The notes beneath the pieces are model-generated. The model saw nothing but the letters and a program-made list of their open reading frames with translations. It was not told the DNA's origin and searched no databases. Both the position numbers and the translations under genes were made by a program. From Xestospongia muta (Eukaryota > Porifera > Demospongiae > Haplosclerida > Petrosiidae): a stretch of 64,000 nt of DNA. The stretch lies in contig OY848929.1 of assembly GCA_963693285.1 (NCBI GenBank), positions 436,501-500,500 of the forward strand, in the 5' to 3' direction. Numbering within the stretch: position 1 is the stretch's first letter; the number at the start of each line of letters is the position of its first letter. Positions 16,717 through 33,167 of this stretch are shown piece by piece.

Positions 16717-19700
16717 TTAGTTAATTATTGAATCACTTGAGCTCACAGGAAATGATCGTCTGTAAGCATTATGTGGTAAACAACCATCACTATGTGCTTC
16801 AGCCATGAAAGGGTAATGCTGGACAAAAGGCGGAGCTAAGTAGCCTGTGTCATCTGGTTCCATTGGGATAACCAGTTGAGATTTCGTGGAATGAACTGAA
16901 CCATATGATCCACTTAAAGAAGTTTCCGGCTTTATATCTGCTGTCATCTGATTTGACAATTGATAACCATAAATATCTGTGGCAGATTCATCAGTGGGTG
17001 TGGTTTCTTGAGAACTGCTTTCTCCTGTAATGACTCGTTTGAGTGCTGACATGTTGACCATGGCAGTAGTTTTGGACCCACTGACAGAAGCAGAGGGTGT
17101 GAGTTCTGGAGCACTACTGAATGTTTTAACACGATTTGGTACATTGGATTTGTGTCTTATAGTATCTATAGAGTTTCTTCTTAATTTCATTCCTTTATAA
17201 ATTGATCCAGATTGATATACATACGTTTTTGGATGATTCTTGTCCGACTCCAATGATGAACCTGTGGATTGGGGAGATGAGATTATAGGGCTGTGTTTCT
17301 TGGATCCAGTTTTTGGCTCTGCTACTGAAAGTCCAGTAGAAGGACTGTTGTATGCAGAATTAATTGGAGATGGAAAATTAGCAGATGAATCTTCAACCTC
17401 CTTGGATGTAGACATTGCTCTTGATTTAGGTAGTGGAGTAAGTGAGTAAGAATCTTTAGACATTGTTCTTGGTTTAGGTACTGGCCTTGGTGTTTGTGAG
17501 GGAACTTTTGCTCTTGGTTTAGGTACTGGCCTTGGTGTTTGCGAGGGAACTTTTGTTCTTGGTTTAGGTACTGGCCTTGGTGTTTGCGAGGGAACTTTTG
17601 TTCTTGGTTTAGGTACTGGCCTTGGTGTTTGTGAGGGAACTTTTGCTCTTGGTTTAGGTACTGGTGCTATAACAGGAGCATCTTGATGTTTGGGTATCAT
17701 TTTGTTTGTTCTTGGTTTGGATATAGGAGTAGTTTGAGTAGATGACATGAAACTATGGAAAGATGAGTTAGCGGACAATGGTTTATCAGATAAATTATCC
17801 TCATTCTGAGAAGGAAGTGGCTCTGGTGATGATTGTGCTGTGACATACACTAAAGAAGACTGAGCACGAGGTAATGGAGCCAGAAAATACATTGATGAAC
17901 GAGATGGCAATAAAAACGGAGATGATTGTTTTGTGAGAGGATAGAGAATGTCACTAAATTGTAGCTCCATGTCAGGTGCATGATCAAATTGAGGTCCACT
18001 GCTATTGCTGCCAGAGAGAGACAAGCTAGCAAAAAGGGCAGAAGTTGTAAGTTGAGTGACAGATTGTCTGCCACCAATAGAGGAAACACTAACAGTAGAA
18101 TCAGTAAGCTCTCCAGTGGGCATAAGAGAGCTCGATTCAATGGCTATATACTCACCAGGCAATGATGATTCAGGTTGTTCTTGTAAATGTACAGAAGATT
18201 GAACAGTTGTCATGACATCATCAATTTTTGAAGTACTAACTGGAGATTCTATAGAAGAAAGCTCTTTAACTGGTTCAACAACTCCTGGTTCAATTGAGGA
18301 AACTGTCTCTTCTATAATGTATTCCTTAGCCTCTGGTTCCAATGGAACAACAGGTTCAGTTACTAAAGGTTCCTTAACAACTGGTTCAAAAAATGCTGAT
18401 TGCATTGAAGTAACTGGCTCAACTGCAACAGGCTCTAGGTCAACAACTGTTGGAGGAATTGGCTCAACTGCAACAGGCTCTAGGTCAACAACTGCTGAAG
18501 GAATTGGCTCGACTGCAACAGCCTCTGGGTCAACAACTGCTGAAGGAATTGGCTCAACTGCAACAGACTCTGGGTCAACAACTGCTGGAGGAACTGGCAT
18601 GATTTCAACAAGCTTTGGTGTTGGAGAAACTGGTTCAACTGCAACAGACTCTGGCTCAACAACTGCAGGAGGAATTGGCTCAACTGCAACAGGCTCTGGG
18701 TCAACAACTGCTGGAGGATCTGGTGTGACTCCAACAGGCTTTGGTGTTGGAGGAACTGGTTTAACTGCAACAGGCTCTGGCTCAACAACTGCAGGAGGAA
18801 TTGGCTCGATTACAACAGGCTTCTTAATCAGCTCAACAATATCTGGTGCCATTGAAGTAATTGGATTTATTTTAATGGACCCCTTGAACACTGCCTCCAT
18901 ACCTTGTTTGACAGCAATAGGCTCCTTAACCAGTTCAACCTCTTGTTCAAAAATTGCCGGAACAACTGACTTGATTGCTGGAGGCTCCTCAACTACTGGC
19001 TTTAGTGCAGGCTTCTTGACTGCTTGTTCAAGTTGATCAACTGACTCAACTGTAATAGGTTTCTTTGTAATTTCAAGTATTGGCTCAACAGTAGACTGGT
19101 TGTATGTAGATTTTACAGATTCTACTGGCTCTGATTCTTTCTTTGCCTTCTGACTAATCAACAATGACGGAAGGCAGGTATTAGAAGAAACAGCAACCAG
19201 AGGATTGCTATTATCTTCATTGTATTCCTTCAAAGAGATAGAAATTGAATTAATAGGTGCAAGAAACTCTTTTTATTGCCTACTTGTTGTTCCCTTCTTT
19301 TGTCAAGACTCAAAGCGACATTATAGCCTTGAAGATTAGTGTAGTGGTACACGCTTTGAGAAACTTGATAATTTGGCATATAATTACGTGGGGATCTTGG
19401 TGGCATAGTAGGAATTGGCCGTGGTGAGATACTTCTTGAAACAGGTTGTTGTGGGGTGTGTGCAACCCGTGGGTACATATTAGGATAAGTAGATTGTTGT
19501 AGAGGGTGTCGTGGGGACAGCAATGGAGCAGTTGATGCATTTGGTCGAGAAGATGGCCGTGGAGATGGGAAAGGGGAACGAAGAGGAGTGAGTGGAGGAA
19601 TGGTAGTTCTAAATAAAGAAGGAAGTTCATTGTACTTCATTGAGAAATAAACAAACCTTAGTCGATTGTATTTCTTTTCTCTTGCTTTGCTTCTCCATTC

Positions 19701-21037
19701 AGATCTTACTTTATTGTAAGCAAGTGACAATCCGAGTATTATTAGTAATATTCCCAATGGTATAGCACTTGCTCCTATTATAAAAGCTTTCTCACCATAA
19801 CGTTGCCGAAATGAAGCAATTCTTCTTTGAAGAAACTGTGTAGATCCTTTAAGTTTTCCCAATGGGAGCAGAGTACGAGATGAGTTTGAGGGGAACTCTA
19901 CAACAAAAAGGAGAAGAATGATATTATATGCAATAATTTTACTTACTTAGAGTCAGTACATTCGAGGGATCACTATAAGAGTGAAGTAGTTCATTTTTCT
20001 GTAAAGACATACATACTTGATAGGTTTGTTATATTGTTAGTCACTCTTTACCTCATTGTGTGTGTAAGCTGTTGTGACAATGACGTAAGAACTACCTTTC
20101 TTTAGAGCTCCATGAAATAAGGTTCCATCAATAATTAAATAATGTGGTAAAGGCCCATCAAGTGGAGTGCCTTTGCGCATGTAAAATGACATGGGTTTCT
20201 CAGATTTTTGAGCTCGTTCTAAAGTTGAAAGCTTTCCAAATGGTTTGTACATTTCATCAGAAATAAGAGGTGAGTTTTGATTGTCTGAAGCAATTCCATC
20301 CACTAAATGAAACTGTATTTCATAGCCACTGAAATGATATACAACATAGTACAGTCAATGTAGTGTTATTTGTGCAAAGCAAATACCTAATAGGTCCATT
20401 ACGAGTTGATGTATTGTGCAGTTCAACTGTAAAGAGGTGACCATTTAAGTTAGATTCAACAACATTTGGTTTCTGAGGAGGTTCAGGAACTACAAATATG
20501 AAGATTTTGGCATCATTTACACAAAAAATAACAACGGTTACCTCCAACTTGTGAACGAAAGTTTAGTTGTCTCATGTTTTTTGTTCTTTTTCTTTCAGCA
20601 GACAACCAAATTGTACAGGAGAAAGTCATGCTTGGTTTAAGATTAGCTAACATTCCGTAACCAGATATAGCAGGATAGTAATGTGTTCGTCTAATACGAT
20701 CCATCATGAGATGACCATTCGGAGTTGTGTAATTGTGTTCACCATAGCACACAACCTAGATGTCAGAGCTGGTATTGAAAAATACTGCATACAATTATAT
20801 TATTGAGTACCTTCATAAGGTCATACTGTTTGCAATGATGAATCTCTCTAAGTGTCCAATGGAGAGAGACTGAATTAGCAGTCACGTTTTTTGTAGTTAT
20901 GTCCATGCATATTTTGTCATCTGAAATGTTATAATAAAATATAAGTGCATTAAAACGAGAATTTTCCATAATTTACCAGTGCAGGCAAGGGACATCTGAC
21001 CGCCTATCATCAAAACAACTAATAAAAAGCGAATCAT
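16717..21037 (-). CDS. Single-pass receptor: FN3-like ectodomain, long Pro-rich tail
   Basis: Not recognised as a named family. Exon 1 encodes a signal peptide (MIRFLLVVLMIGGQMSLAC). Later exons give FN3-like segments: NSVSLHW and LKPSMTFSCTIWLSA, then a second one starting PPQKPNVVES with NGPI. A membrane helix (about 19730-19800, FIIGASAIPLGILLIILGLS) follows. A 59-bp intron near 19230-19290 joins the juxtamembrane exon to an exon of about 2.5 kb. The tail of roughly 1,000 residues holds about nine PVAVEPIPPAVVDPE-like repeats and five PVPKPRTKVPSQTPR-like repeats, rich in PxxP/PxPR SH3-type ligands. Its end has scattered tyrosines (TYVYQ, IYGYQ, GSYGSV, GYLAPP). No kinase or phosphatase domain is seen. 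It probably acts as a docking receptor; this is inference. Confidence 0.75.
17455..17665 (-). repeat. 42-bp coding repeat (SH3-ligand array)
   Basis: Five near-identical 42-bp units encode PVPKPR(T/A)KVPSQTPR in the tail of the FN3 receptor. Each unit presents a PxPR motif. High DNA identity between units indicates recent expansion. Confidence 0.9.
18420..18830 (-). repeat. 45-bp coding repeat (Pro/Val/Glu)
   Basis: About nine imperfect 45-bp units encode VAVEPIPPAVVDPEP-like repeats in the same tail. The repeat also opens long antisense frames that are not genes. Confidence 0.88.
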
Positions 21038-21277
21038 GTTGACTTCGACGAGATACTTGCACTGAGAAAACTTGCTTCTTTCGCAAAATCGTCCGAATGC
21101 GATATGACAGGTAGCGGCGCGTAAACCACGCCCATAGCACCGCGCGATACGTAACAAAACGTCATTCTTATTTTTAACCCGAATACAACAGTACTATCAT
21201 GCATAAAGAAAGATGAATTCATAAACATTGGACTCAATATAAAGACCACAGACAAAAACATAACTTTTTAATGTGTG

Positions 21278-23001
21278 CTAAATAAACAATGGATGATATT
21301 GCTTAAGAGTGAGTTTCCGACGACAAGAAGGACATTTTTGAGTTGTTGAAATAGCCTTTCTAATACAAGAGTTACAAAAAACATGTCCACATATAGTAGT
21401 AACTAATTTACGACCAGCTGCCTCAAACTACAGAAAGAGAATTAGTAAAATAATAAAACTATATATACCTCTATAAGTGTAGCAATTTACATATAATTCT
21501 ATATATATATATCTCATGTAGTATCACTGTCCTATTGTACCTCTAGTAACATTACCTGCGTAACAGTTTGCAAGCAAACAGGACAAGATAATGAAGTCTT
21601 TGTTGAGCCATCACTGCTGCTGGTAGCAGTGGCACTATTTGTACAGTCCGTAGATTGTGTCTCTTGTCTCTGCGGTTCTCTTGTGATACCAGTATAATAT
21701 ATCCCGTTACCTCGTAATCGCTTACTATATAAAATATATCATATAGTATATATATATATATAATGTACTCTTCTTTGTCTTACTGACCGTGAAGGGGAAT
21801 TTAGGATTATTACATCATCATTAGTAGAATTAACAAACACAACATCTTGAGAATGACTGGATACCGGTGGACCATGTGAGTTAGTAAACCGACAACTGGG
21901 TCGTTGGCCTGAGGTAGAATTGGGAATTATTTAGAATTACAGGCTATAATAATTAAACTTACTTAAAGTAGAAATTCTAAGTGGATGAGGCTACAAAAAT
22001 AGAGAGATAATAATACGTTATGATGATTCATTCCTTCTCTTTAACTTACAGATTCTGTCAAGTCTACAATCTCTTCAACATCTAATACGCTATCATTTGT
22101 TAAATCAACTACACTCCCAGATGACGAGGTTCTATTGAAACTAGCATCATTAGAAGATGATCCCCCTTGAATGGAATGACCATTACCATATTGACAATCC
22201 AATAACACTATGGTAAGGGAAAGAGAGAACTGCTCTGTCATCAATGTTAATTTTCCCTTATAAATCACCTGCCCCTCCCACACAAATAATTAAGTAATGA
22301 TGTAAATGAGTGTATATAGTTCTGATGTATTCCCGGAACACCAAAGTCATGAATATCATTATAATGACTCATGAATATTATTAACAGAGAACTATTTGTA
22401 CTGACTAACCTCTATCTGTAGTTGGTGACAATGTTATCGGAAGAGAATTTGGACTAGAAAAGAATAGACATTGAAATTATCAACAAGCCATTAGCTGTAT
22501 TAGTATTTCAGGGGTAAGACCCTGAGTTACCTAACAATACAATAATGTATACATCAAAACAAATGAAGCGAAAAATGAAAGCATACAATATTTGAAAGAT
22601 GGCTATGTAAGACATTAAAACATCCTGTACTCCTTCTCAATAAGAATAACAAAGTATACATCAATCATTACATCTTGTAATTGTATAATAGATATAGAGT
22701 TTCTATGATTGTACTGAAAATACAAACCATAGTCGCCTCCTATATGTACCTTGTTGAATGATCATGTCTAGTTATTACTGGTTCCTCCATTATTACTACT
22801 GCACGTTCCCACTTGGTGGGTGGAGTCTGCTTTCTCCTGCGGCTGTGTGATATGGACGGTTTTTGAGAAATGGCTGCTGACGATCCGAGTCTCTTTACTT
22901 TTGTTCTAGAATTACGAACTCTCTGAAATAGAACACAAAACAAAGAATTGATAGCAGAGACATTTGGAGATGAATTACGCTTAGATACTCACATCGGCCA
23001 T
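21278..23001 (-). CDS. RNF4: RNF4-type SUMO-targeted ubiquitin ligase
   Basis: RNF4 is a RING E3 ligase that binds poly-SUMO chains and ubiquitinates SUMOylated nuclear proteins. The C-terminal exons give a C3HC4 RING: CPVCLQTVTQ, then CGHVFCNSCIRKA, then KCPSCRRKL, ending in YHPLFI just as vertebrate RNF4 ends in YHP plus hydrophobics. Upstream are four SUMO-interacting motifs: VEEIVDLTE, VVDLTND, DVVFVNS and DDVIILNS. A basic N-terminal exon (VRNSRTKVKRLG) follows a tiny first exon coding MAD at 22993-23001. It lies downstream of, and in tandem with, nothing obviously related; it is divergent from the iRhom gene, 357 bp away. Exon edges in the middle are approximate. Confidence 0.88.
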
Positions 23002-23358
23002 TTCTTTGTTCAATATATATTCTTCAGAAAGCAGTGAAGGCGTACTCGTTCAGTGCCTTCTACTGCTCAAGCTTTGCTTAGTTGGTAGTGCGCTAGCATA
23101 ACAAAAATGATTTTAAAATTCCCTTTGAACTGTTAGTTAGAAGATATACGGTATCTACCACTCCTTATCAATTGGAAGTGAACTCAGCACTTGCTAGGCG
23201 TTCATCTTCGAGAAGATTCAAGGTGAGGGAAGTAACCTTAGAAGTTTCGATCTGTACTATCTGTAGTCAATAATATTTGGTATCTAGAACATTAATCAGT
23301 AGATGTAGTTGGCCCCTGTGATTTAATACGAAAATGTTTTTTTTACAGTTTTATTATT
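23002..23358. promoter_or_regulatory. Divergent promoter RNF4 / iRhom
   Basis: 357 bp between two opposite start codons. A polypyrimidine-like TTTTTTTTACAG just before the iRhom ATG could be the acceptor of a 5' untranslated intron. No ORF is seen. Confidence 0.4.
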
Positions 23359-23806
23359 ATGGAGATTAACCCAGAACCTTCTGCTCCACCTCTTCCTCCT
23401 CGATCTAATGTACGACGACGTTCCTCACAACTGGGTAACTCTTGTGACAATACTTTCTAATGAATCTCTTATTTGTTAATTACAGGGAGATCTCTACGTC
23501 GTGGGGGTGCGGCTATTGGTCGAGCTGTAGGTGATTTTTTTGGCGTGACAGAGGAAAGTCAGATTGGCAATGTAGATAATGTGGGGTGGGGTCAAATTGC
23601 CCAAAGAAGAGCTGAGGTCAGCAGATCTCTTATTATAAAATAATATTGAAAATTGTTCTCTGGTATATAGGACTCAGGATTTTTGACACTTCGTCGTAAT
23701 ACACAACGGTCTCTTTCAGAAGTTCCTCCTGATTATAATGCACTAGAATTGGGAGGTATTGGTCAGAATACTCCTTATGTATGTTGAGAATTTATCTTAG
23801 AATTAC

Positions 23807-23838
<32 letters not shown>

Positions 23839-25989
23839 AGCAATCCTTTGATCCTGAAGAAATAAGCAGTGATAGTGACAGCGAAGATGAAACTGTTTTT
23901 ATAGAACCACCACCAGATTACTTCTCCCTTCCACCCTCAGTGTAAATTGATATCATGTCACATGACAATGTATTAAATGTTATTTTTGTAGCAACGGACA
24001 AGCTAGTACTGGTGATAATTCTAATAGAGCTATTTCCATGTACGGACATGATGATCCAACTGGCAATAATCGCTTGCCTAATTTAGTTCAGATCCCTGAT
24101 GCTGAAAGGACTCCACCAAGTGAGTTGTATTAATGTGGGTGTGGTTACTTGTGTTTTATCAACAGCTGGTCGATCTCAAAGAACAGGAGATGATGATTTT
24201 ATATATGATCCTGATACAGCTTTACAATACTACATGAATTATATTAGGGTGAATAAAATGAAAGAGAAAATTATTGATTTAATTTTTTTCTTTTAGGCTG
24301 AGCAGAGGGTACGTCAACGGCGACAGGTGGAAAATGCTGAAGAGTTCTTTGGTGAAGGGCAGGGAAGACGTTCTTCTGATGAACCTCGTACTCGTGGTCG
24401 TGTTAGTTCTATTAGTCAAACTCGTGGTCGTACAAGCTCGGTTGGCGAAGCTGTCATTATGCAAACCAGGAAAAAGAAAGGCCGTTCTAAACTAGAGCGA
24501 CAAAATACTCTTGTCCGTGAGAAAGTTCAGTCTCTTCCGACATTCTGGCCTATTTTCATTGTGGGTGTGACTTTTGTCCAATTGGTGGTAGTCGTAGTAC
24601 TAATTGTACTAAATGGTTTGGCCCCTATTAATATTGCTCCTAATGTCTACACTGAGGCATTTCCTAGTCTTTACAATGAGACTGGTAATACATCTGTTAC
24701 GTATTATCGTTTTACAAACCTCTGGATCGGTATGAGTGTTATAGACCTCATTCATTCAGGTGTCAAGTTCACTCCTTGTATGCGAAGGGATCGCGCCATT
24801 AATGATCGTAACTTGATTCAAAGAGCAAACGAAATTGATGAAGGAGGACTAGGTTGCTGCCAGAATAACATATGGGTAGGAACAACAGTTTCAAGCGGTT
24901 GTGTTGAGTCACATAGTCCTGGTAATAACACCGACTTCAAACCTACACCTTGTGAGGACACCAATGCTCTTCTTGCTAACTTTCATCCATGTTGTATCAG
25001 TATTACAGGTAAACTTTAATAGTCCAATCAATGTCTCTGATATTAGGCCTGTAAATTAATATTATAATAAATATGTATTGTTTGTAGGACAATGTCAAGT
25101 GATGCACATACGAGAATGCAATAGTCGCGGTGGGATATATCATGCTGAATTGGACTCTTGCAATGAAACTAATTGTCTCAATGATATTTGCGGTCTCAAT
25201 GGAGTAGGGACTGTTAATGATGATCCTCTACAACCTTCGGGGAATCAAGGATATCGTTTAGTGCTCTCTCTTTTTATTCATTTAGGTTAGGTAAATTGTT
25301 GTCTCTCACTCACTCTCTCACTCACTCTCTCTCTCTCTCTCTCATAGGAGTGATACATGTGGTTATTATTAGTGTTGTACAACTCTATGTTGGCTATAAA
25401 ATAGAGCGTACTGCTGGATTTTTGAGGGTAGCACTTATCTATCTTATTGCTGGTACTGGTGGGAATTTGGTTAGTTGCCGTGGTTACATATGATACCATA
25501 TACATTCTCTTTAAATAGATGAGTGCAATTTTCATTCCATATCAAGTTAACGGAGGAGCCTCTCCTGCTGTGTTTGGGCTGATAGGTGTGTTGTTTGTAG
25601 AGTTATTTCAAGCTTGGCAAATTGTGGACAGAGCTTGGTTGGAGCTCCTTAAATTGACAGCTGTAATGATTGTACTTCTTTTGATTGGGACTCTTCCATT
25701 CATTGACAATTTGGCTAATATTGGCGGCTTAATATTTGGTATACCAGCAGCTATCGTGTTCCTACCTTATATCACATTTGGAAAAGTTGATGCTTGGCGT
25801 AAGAGGATCTTGTTGATCATATGTGTTCCTATTCTCATTGTGATGTATCTTGTCAGTTTTCTTCTCTTTTATTTTGTTCGTGATCCCAACTTTTGCAGTG
25901 TTTGCCATTACTTCAATTGTATACCTTATACCAGCAGTCTCTGCAATAACGAAATCAATAATCCTGATCCTGTCATATTTGCTCTTTGA
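23359..25989 (+). CDS. iRhom-like inactive rhomboid
   Basis: iRhoms are ER/Golgi rhomboid pseudoproteases that escort ADAM17 and control EGF-family ligand release. The joined exons encode a long Arg/Ser-rich cytosolic N-terminus with PPDYNALELGG and PPPDYFSLPP, and a first membrane helix (about 24560-24625). A cysteine-rich lumenal loop typical of the iRhom homology domain follows (GCCQNN, FHPCC, GQCQVMHIREC), then the rhomboid core: RLVLSLFIHLGVIH, GTGGNLMSAIFIPYQ, FGLIGVLFVELFQAW, LPFIDNLANIGGL and FLPYITFGK. At the catalytic positions it reads GASP, with the serine present, and IDNLAN, with Asn where rhomboids have His. The dyad is therefore incomplete. The start at 23359 opens MEINPEPSAPPLPPR. 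Confidence 0.87.
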
Positions 25990-26300
25990 AAAATTATAAT
26001 GAACTCATTTTAGCTCGTTTATTGTAGTAGTGTTAAATACTCTAGGCTAACTTTTTATTGTATTGTTATAGACTCTGATAGTAACATCTTATAGTTGTTA
26101 TAGTAGCATTTTGTAGTAGCATCATTTTTTTGTTATATACCATATATGGTTTTACTTGGAATATACTAATTATCAGTAAGGAAATGTTTTATAACAATAT
26201 CACACTCAGTAAACATCCTGAACACATATAATATAAATGAGTGTAGAGTTATAAGGCTGCGTTATGCATATTAAACGTTTGTGTGACCACAGCAAGTAGC
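25990..26300. other. Intergenic, iRhom 3' end to RTK promoter
   Basis: About 310 bp of AT-rich sequence between two genes on the same strand. It should hold the iRhom 3' untranslated region and the RTK promoter; no specific site can be assigned. Confidence 0.4.
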
Positions 26301-30869
<4,569 letters not shown>

Positions 30870-31023
30870 CATTACATGTTTGTATATAACCTGTTTATAA
30901 TGTTTTGTATTACACATAAAAACAAAAAAGACTCAAAAAAACTTAATTTTCAAAAACAACTCTTAAAAATCAGTTAATTTTTAAAACTAAGTGATCGGTT
31001 TGCTGTTATTGTACTGACCAATG

Positions 31024-32356
31024 TTAAGATTGACAAAACTCCACTATAATATTGGAATCATATGAGGTTAGTGCCAACATATTACCCAGTACATCACAGA
31101 ACATGCCTCCGGTCAACAAAGCATTTTCTACTACACCAGAATGTACTAGAGAGAGCTAGAGAGAGAGAGTGTATGTTACTAGAGGAAACAAACAAGTAAT
31201 TACTTTTGGTTGCTTACTCCCCAGAAGTTTCCAGACTGAAAATGTAGAATCTTCTGATAATGTTAACATCTAAGATAGCCACTGTAAGACTACTCTTAAA
31301 ACAAGTTTTACCGGCTTACCAAACCAGTTTCACTTGCAATATCTAGACCACTTATCCATCTGCTGTGAGCATGTACTTCAACTAGTTCCAACCCTTTATT
31401 ACTGCATATCCGAAGTTTGCCGTTACCGTAACCAATGACAACCAAATCGTGCCACCAACATAACTGAGTGCATGATGCATCTCTACAAGTGCAATGATAA
31501 TGTTAATGACCACACCCCTTTTCCTTACTCATCCTTTTTAATTTCGGCAATTACATCTTGTGTTCGAGATGCTGTAGGATCTCTCCAGACGACCACACAC
31601 CCTTGTTCATCACCACTAGCTAAATAACCATCTTCACTAGCAGCTAAACAAGCAATAGAATGCTCATGCTTGCTTAACTGCTGACGAAACTCCACCCCTT
31701 CATCTGTTTTAATACTGAAGACTAAAATACTACCCTCTGATGTTCCTATACATAAACAGTTATCAATACTAGCAATACCACGAGCACAAGTAGAAACTAA
31801 TGTAAGAAAGAGAGAAAATAAAATAATTTACAACTGCCACACATGTATATCACTTTACTTATAGAACTCTCTTTGTGTGTCATTCGATATTGAAAGAGAC
31901 GTTTAGTGCCGTCGTCATTCATAATCTACATAAACCCACACCTCCTTATTAACAAGAAATGCTATTAAAGTCATAACTTACCATAAATCCTGCAAAAGAG
32001 GTTATCACTAACACAATTACACCAGACAGTAGTTCACACCACTTGACCTGAGGGAGACATTTGTACTTGGAGTCATTTAGTCTGGATATTGTACTTACTC
32101 CAGTTATAAATGTTAAGCTATCAACTTCTGTTGCACTAGGAAATGGCTCGAGAACTGTTTGTTCACTGGAGGTGCCATGTTCCCACCGTATAATAACAAC
32201 TTTACTGCTATGAGCTACAGCATATCCGCAACACTCTCTTGTGGAGTCATATAAGACAGCTAGATTACCAGGAACACAAGAGGCCGAGAGTTTGAGTGAT
32301 TCCAAGCGCTTAGGTAACTGTGAATATGAAGAGAAAGGGTTAGTGACAGCCATCAA
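31024..32356 (-). CDS. WDR54: WD-repeat protein 54 (WDR54)
   Basis: WDR54 is a small WD40 protein with limited known function, linked in other work to EGFR signalling. Exons read on the minus strand give LPQVKWCELLSGVIVLVITS, FAGFMIMNDDG, STCARGIASIDNCLCIGTSE, GSILVFSI, LSKHEHSIACLA, LASGDEQGCVVVWRD, LCWWHDLVVIGYGNGKLRI, VHAHSRWISGLDIASETG, LLSEDSTFSVWK and a last exon MFCDVLGNMLALTSYDSN, ending at 31024. Order and spacing match vertebrate WDR54. The start uses either of two adjacent Met codons (MMAVTNPF). The 5' end is 30 bp from a fold-back element. Confidence 0.83.
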
Positions 32357-32386
32357 CCCTGTGTCGGAGTGCAGACCGTCCCCCCC

Positions 32387-32471
32387 TGCAGAATGTCCCC
32401 CCGGACAATTTTCACAGTTCCACTAGAGCAGAATGTCCCCCCGGACATTCTGCACTAGTGGAAATTGTCCC
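32387..32471. repeat. Fold-back element next to WDR54 start
   Basis: GCAGAATGTCC, CCCC, GGACATTCTGC is a perfect 11-bp hairpin at about 32429-32454. It is embedded in a larger inverted arrangement: the flank CTAGTGGAAATTGTCC on the right mirrors GGACAATTTTCACAGTTCCACTAG on the left, where GCAGAATGTCC also recurs. The result is a GC-rich stem in AT-rich DNA, 30 bp upstream of the WDR54 ATG. Confidence 0.8.
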
Positions 32472-33167
32472 AGTTAGTCAGTGTGAAATGTCTCTCCATT
32501 GATGGATGAATAGAAGCTACTATAACTGAGTTACCAACCAGGTATGAAGTATGTAATACATGTAAATTCTTTGCAGTTAAAGCTTAACTATATAAAATCA
32601 ACCAAAACACATTGTTCACACTTTAGATCTAGATCTAGCTACTAGACAGAGAGATGGCTACTAATGAAGACAATTACGACTTCCTTTATGACTTTCTTCA
32701 TTACCATAGGTACCCAAATGGGTTCACTAAATGTGGCGAAAGAGCTTTACGTCATAAAGTGAAAATTTAACCCTTTCTACAATTTCCCTTTGGCTTAAGT
32801 GATTATAAAAGAAACATGAAATTCAAGAATAAAAGAATAAAAACAACAAGTGAAAGTTCAGTATTGAATTCAAGCACAATCAATTAGATGAAGTGACTTG
32901 ATCAGAATGGCAACATAGTTGGTCTTAGAGAAACAAGAATTGAACATCAAAAATCTCTCTAAAAACAGTAAATTTTGAAGTTTTCGTAGTTGTTGTAGTA
33001 CTTTAGCATCTCTCAGTCTTCTTACAACAACTGTTGAGATCCCAGGCAACACAATATGGAGGTAGTATTACATTGTTGCCCACACTGTTGTGTAAGAGAT
33101 AAGATACATAACTTAAGTGTGTAGTATTGGTAAATGTGAAGTCTTTTTATAACTAATCTTTTAGTGA
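32472..33167. other. Gene-poor spacer left of the minisatellite
   Basis: Apart from the short frame at 32654-32770 nothing convincing is seen. GATCTAGATCTAGCTACTAG at about 32626-32645 is locally palindromic. Confidence 0.4.
32654..32770 (+). pseudogene. Short ORF resembling the N-terminus of an integrase-type element
   Basis: A 38-codon frame reads MATNEDNYDFLYDFLHYHRY and continues PNGFTKCGERALRHKVK before a stop. The pattern Y-x-F-L, YP-x-G-x-TK, R-x-LR-x-K resembles the small N-terminal domain ahead of integrase in some metazoan transposable elements. No integrase catalytic core follows, because the minisatellite begins about 400 bp on. It could equally be a short exon ending at the GGTACC donor-like site, so the call is tentative. 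Confidence 0.25.

Noticed and set aside
18212..19036. 274-codon plus-strand frame rich in Gly/Ser/Thr
   Set aside because: Antisense shadow of the 45-bp repeat in the FN3-receptor tail; no splice or start context.
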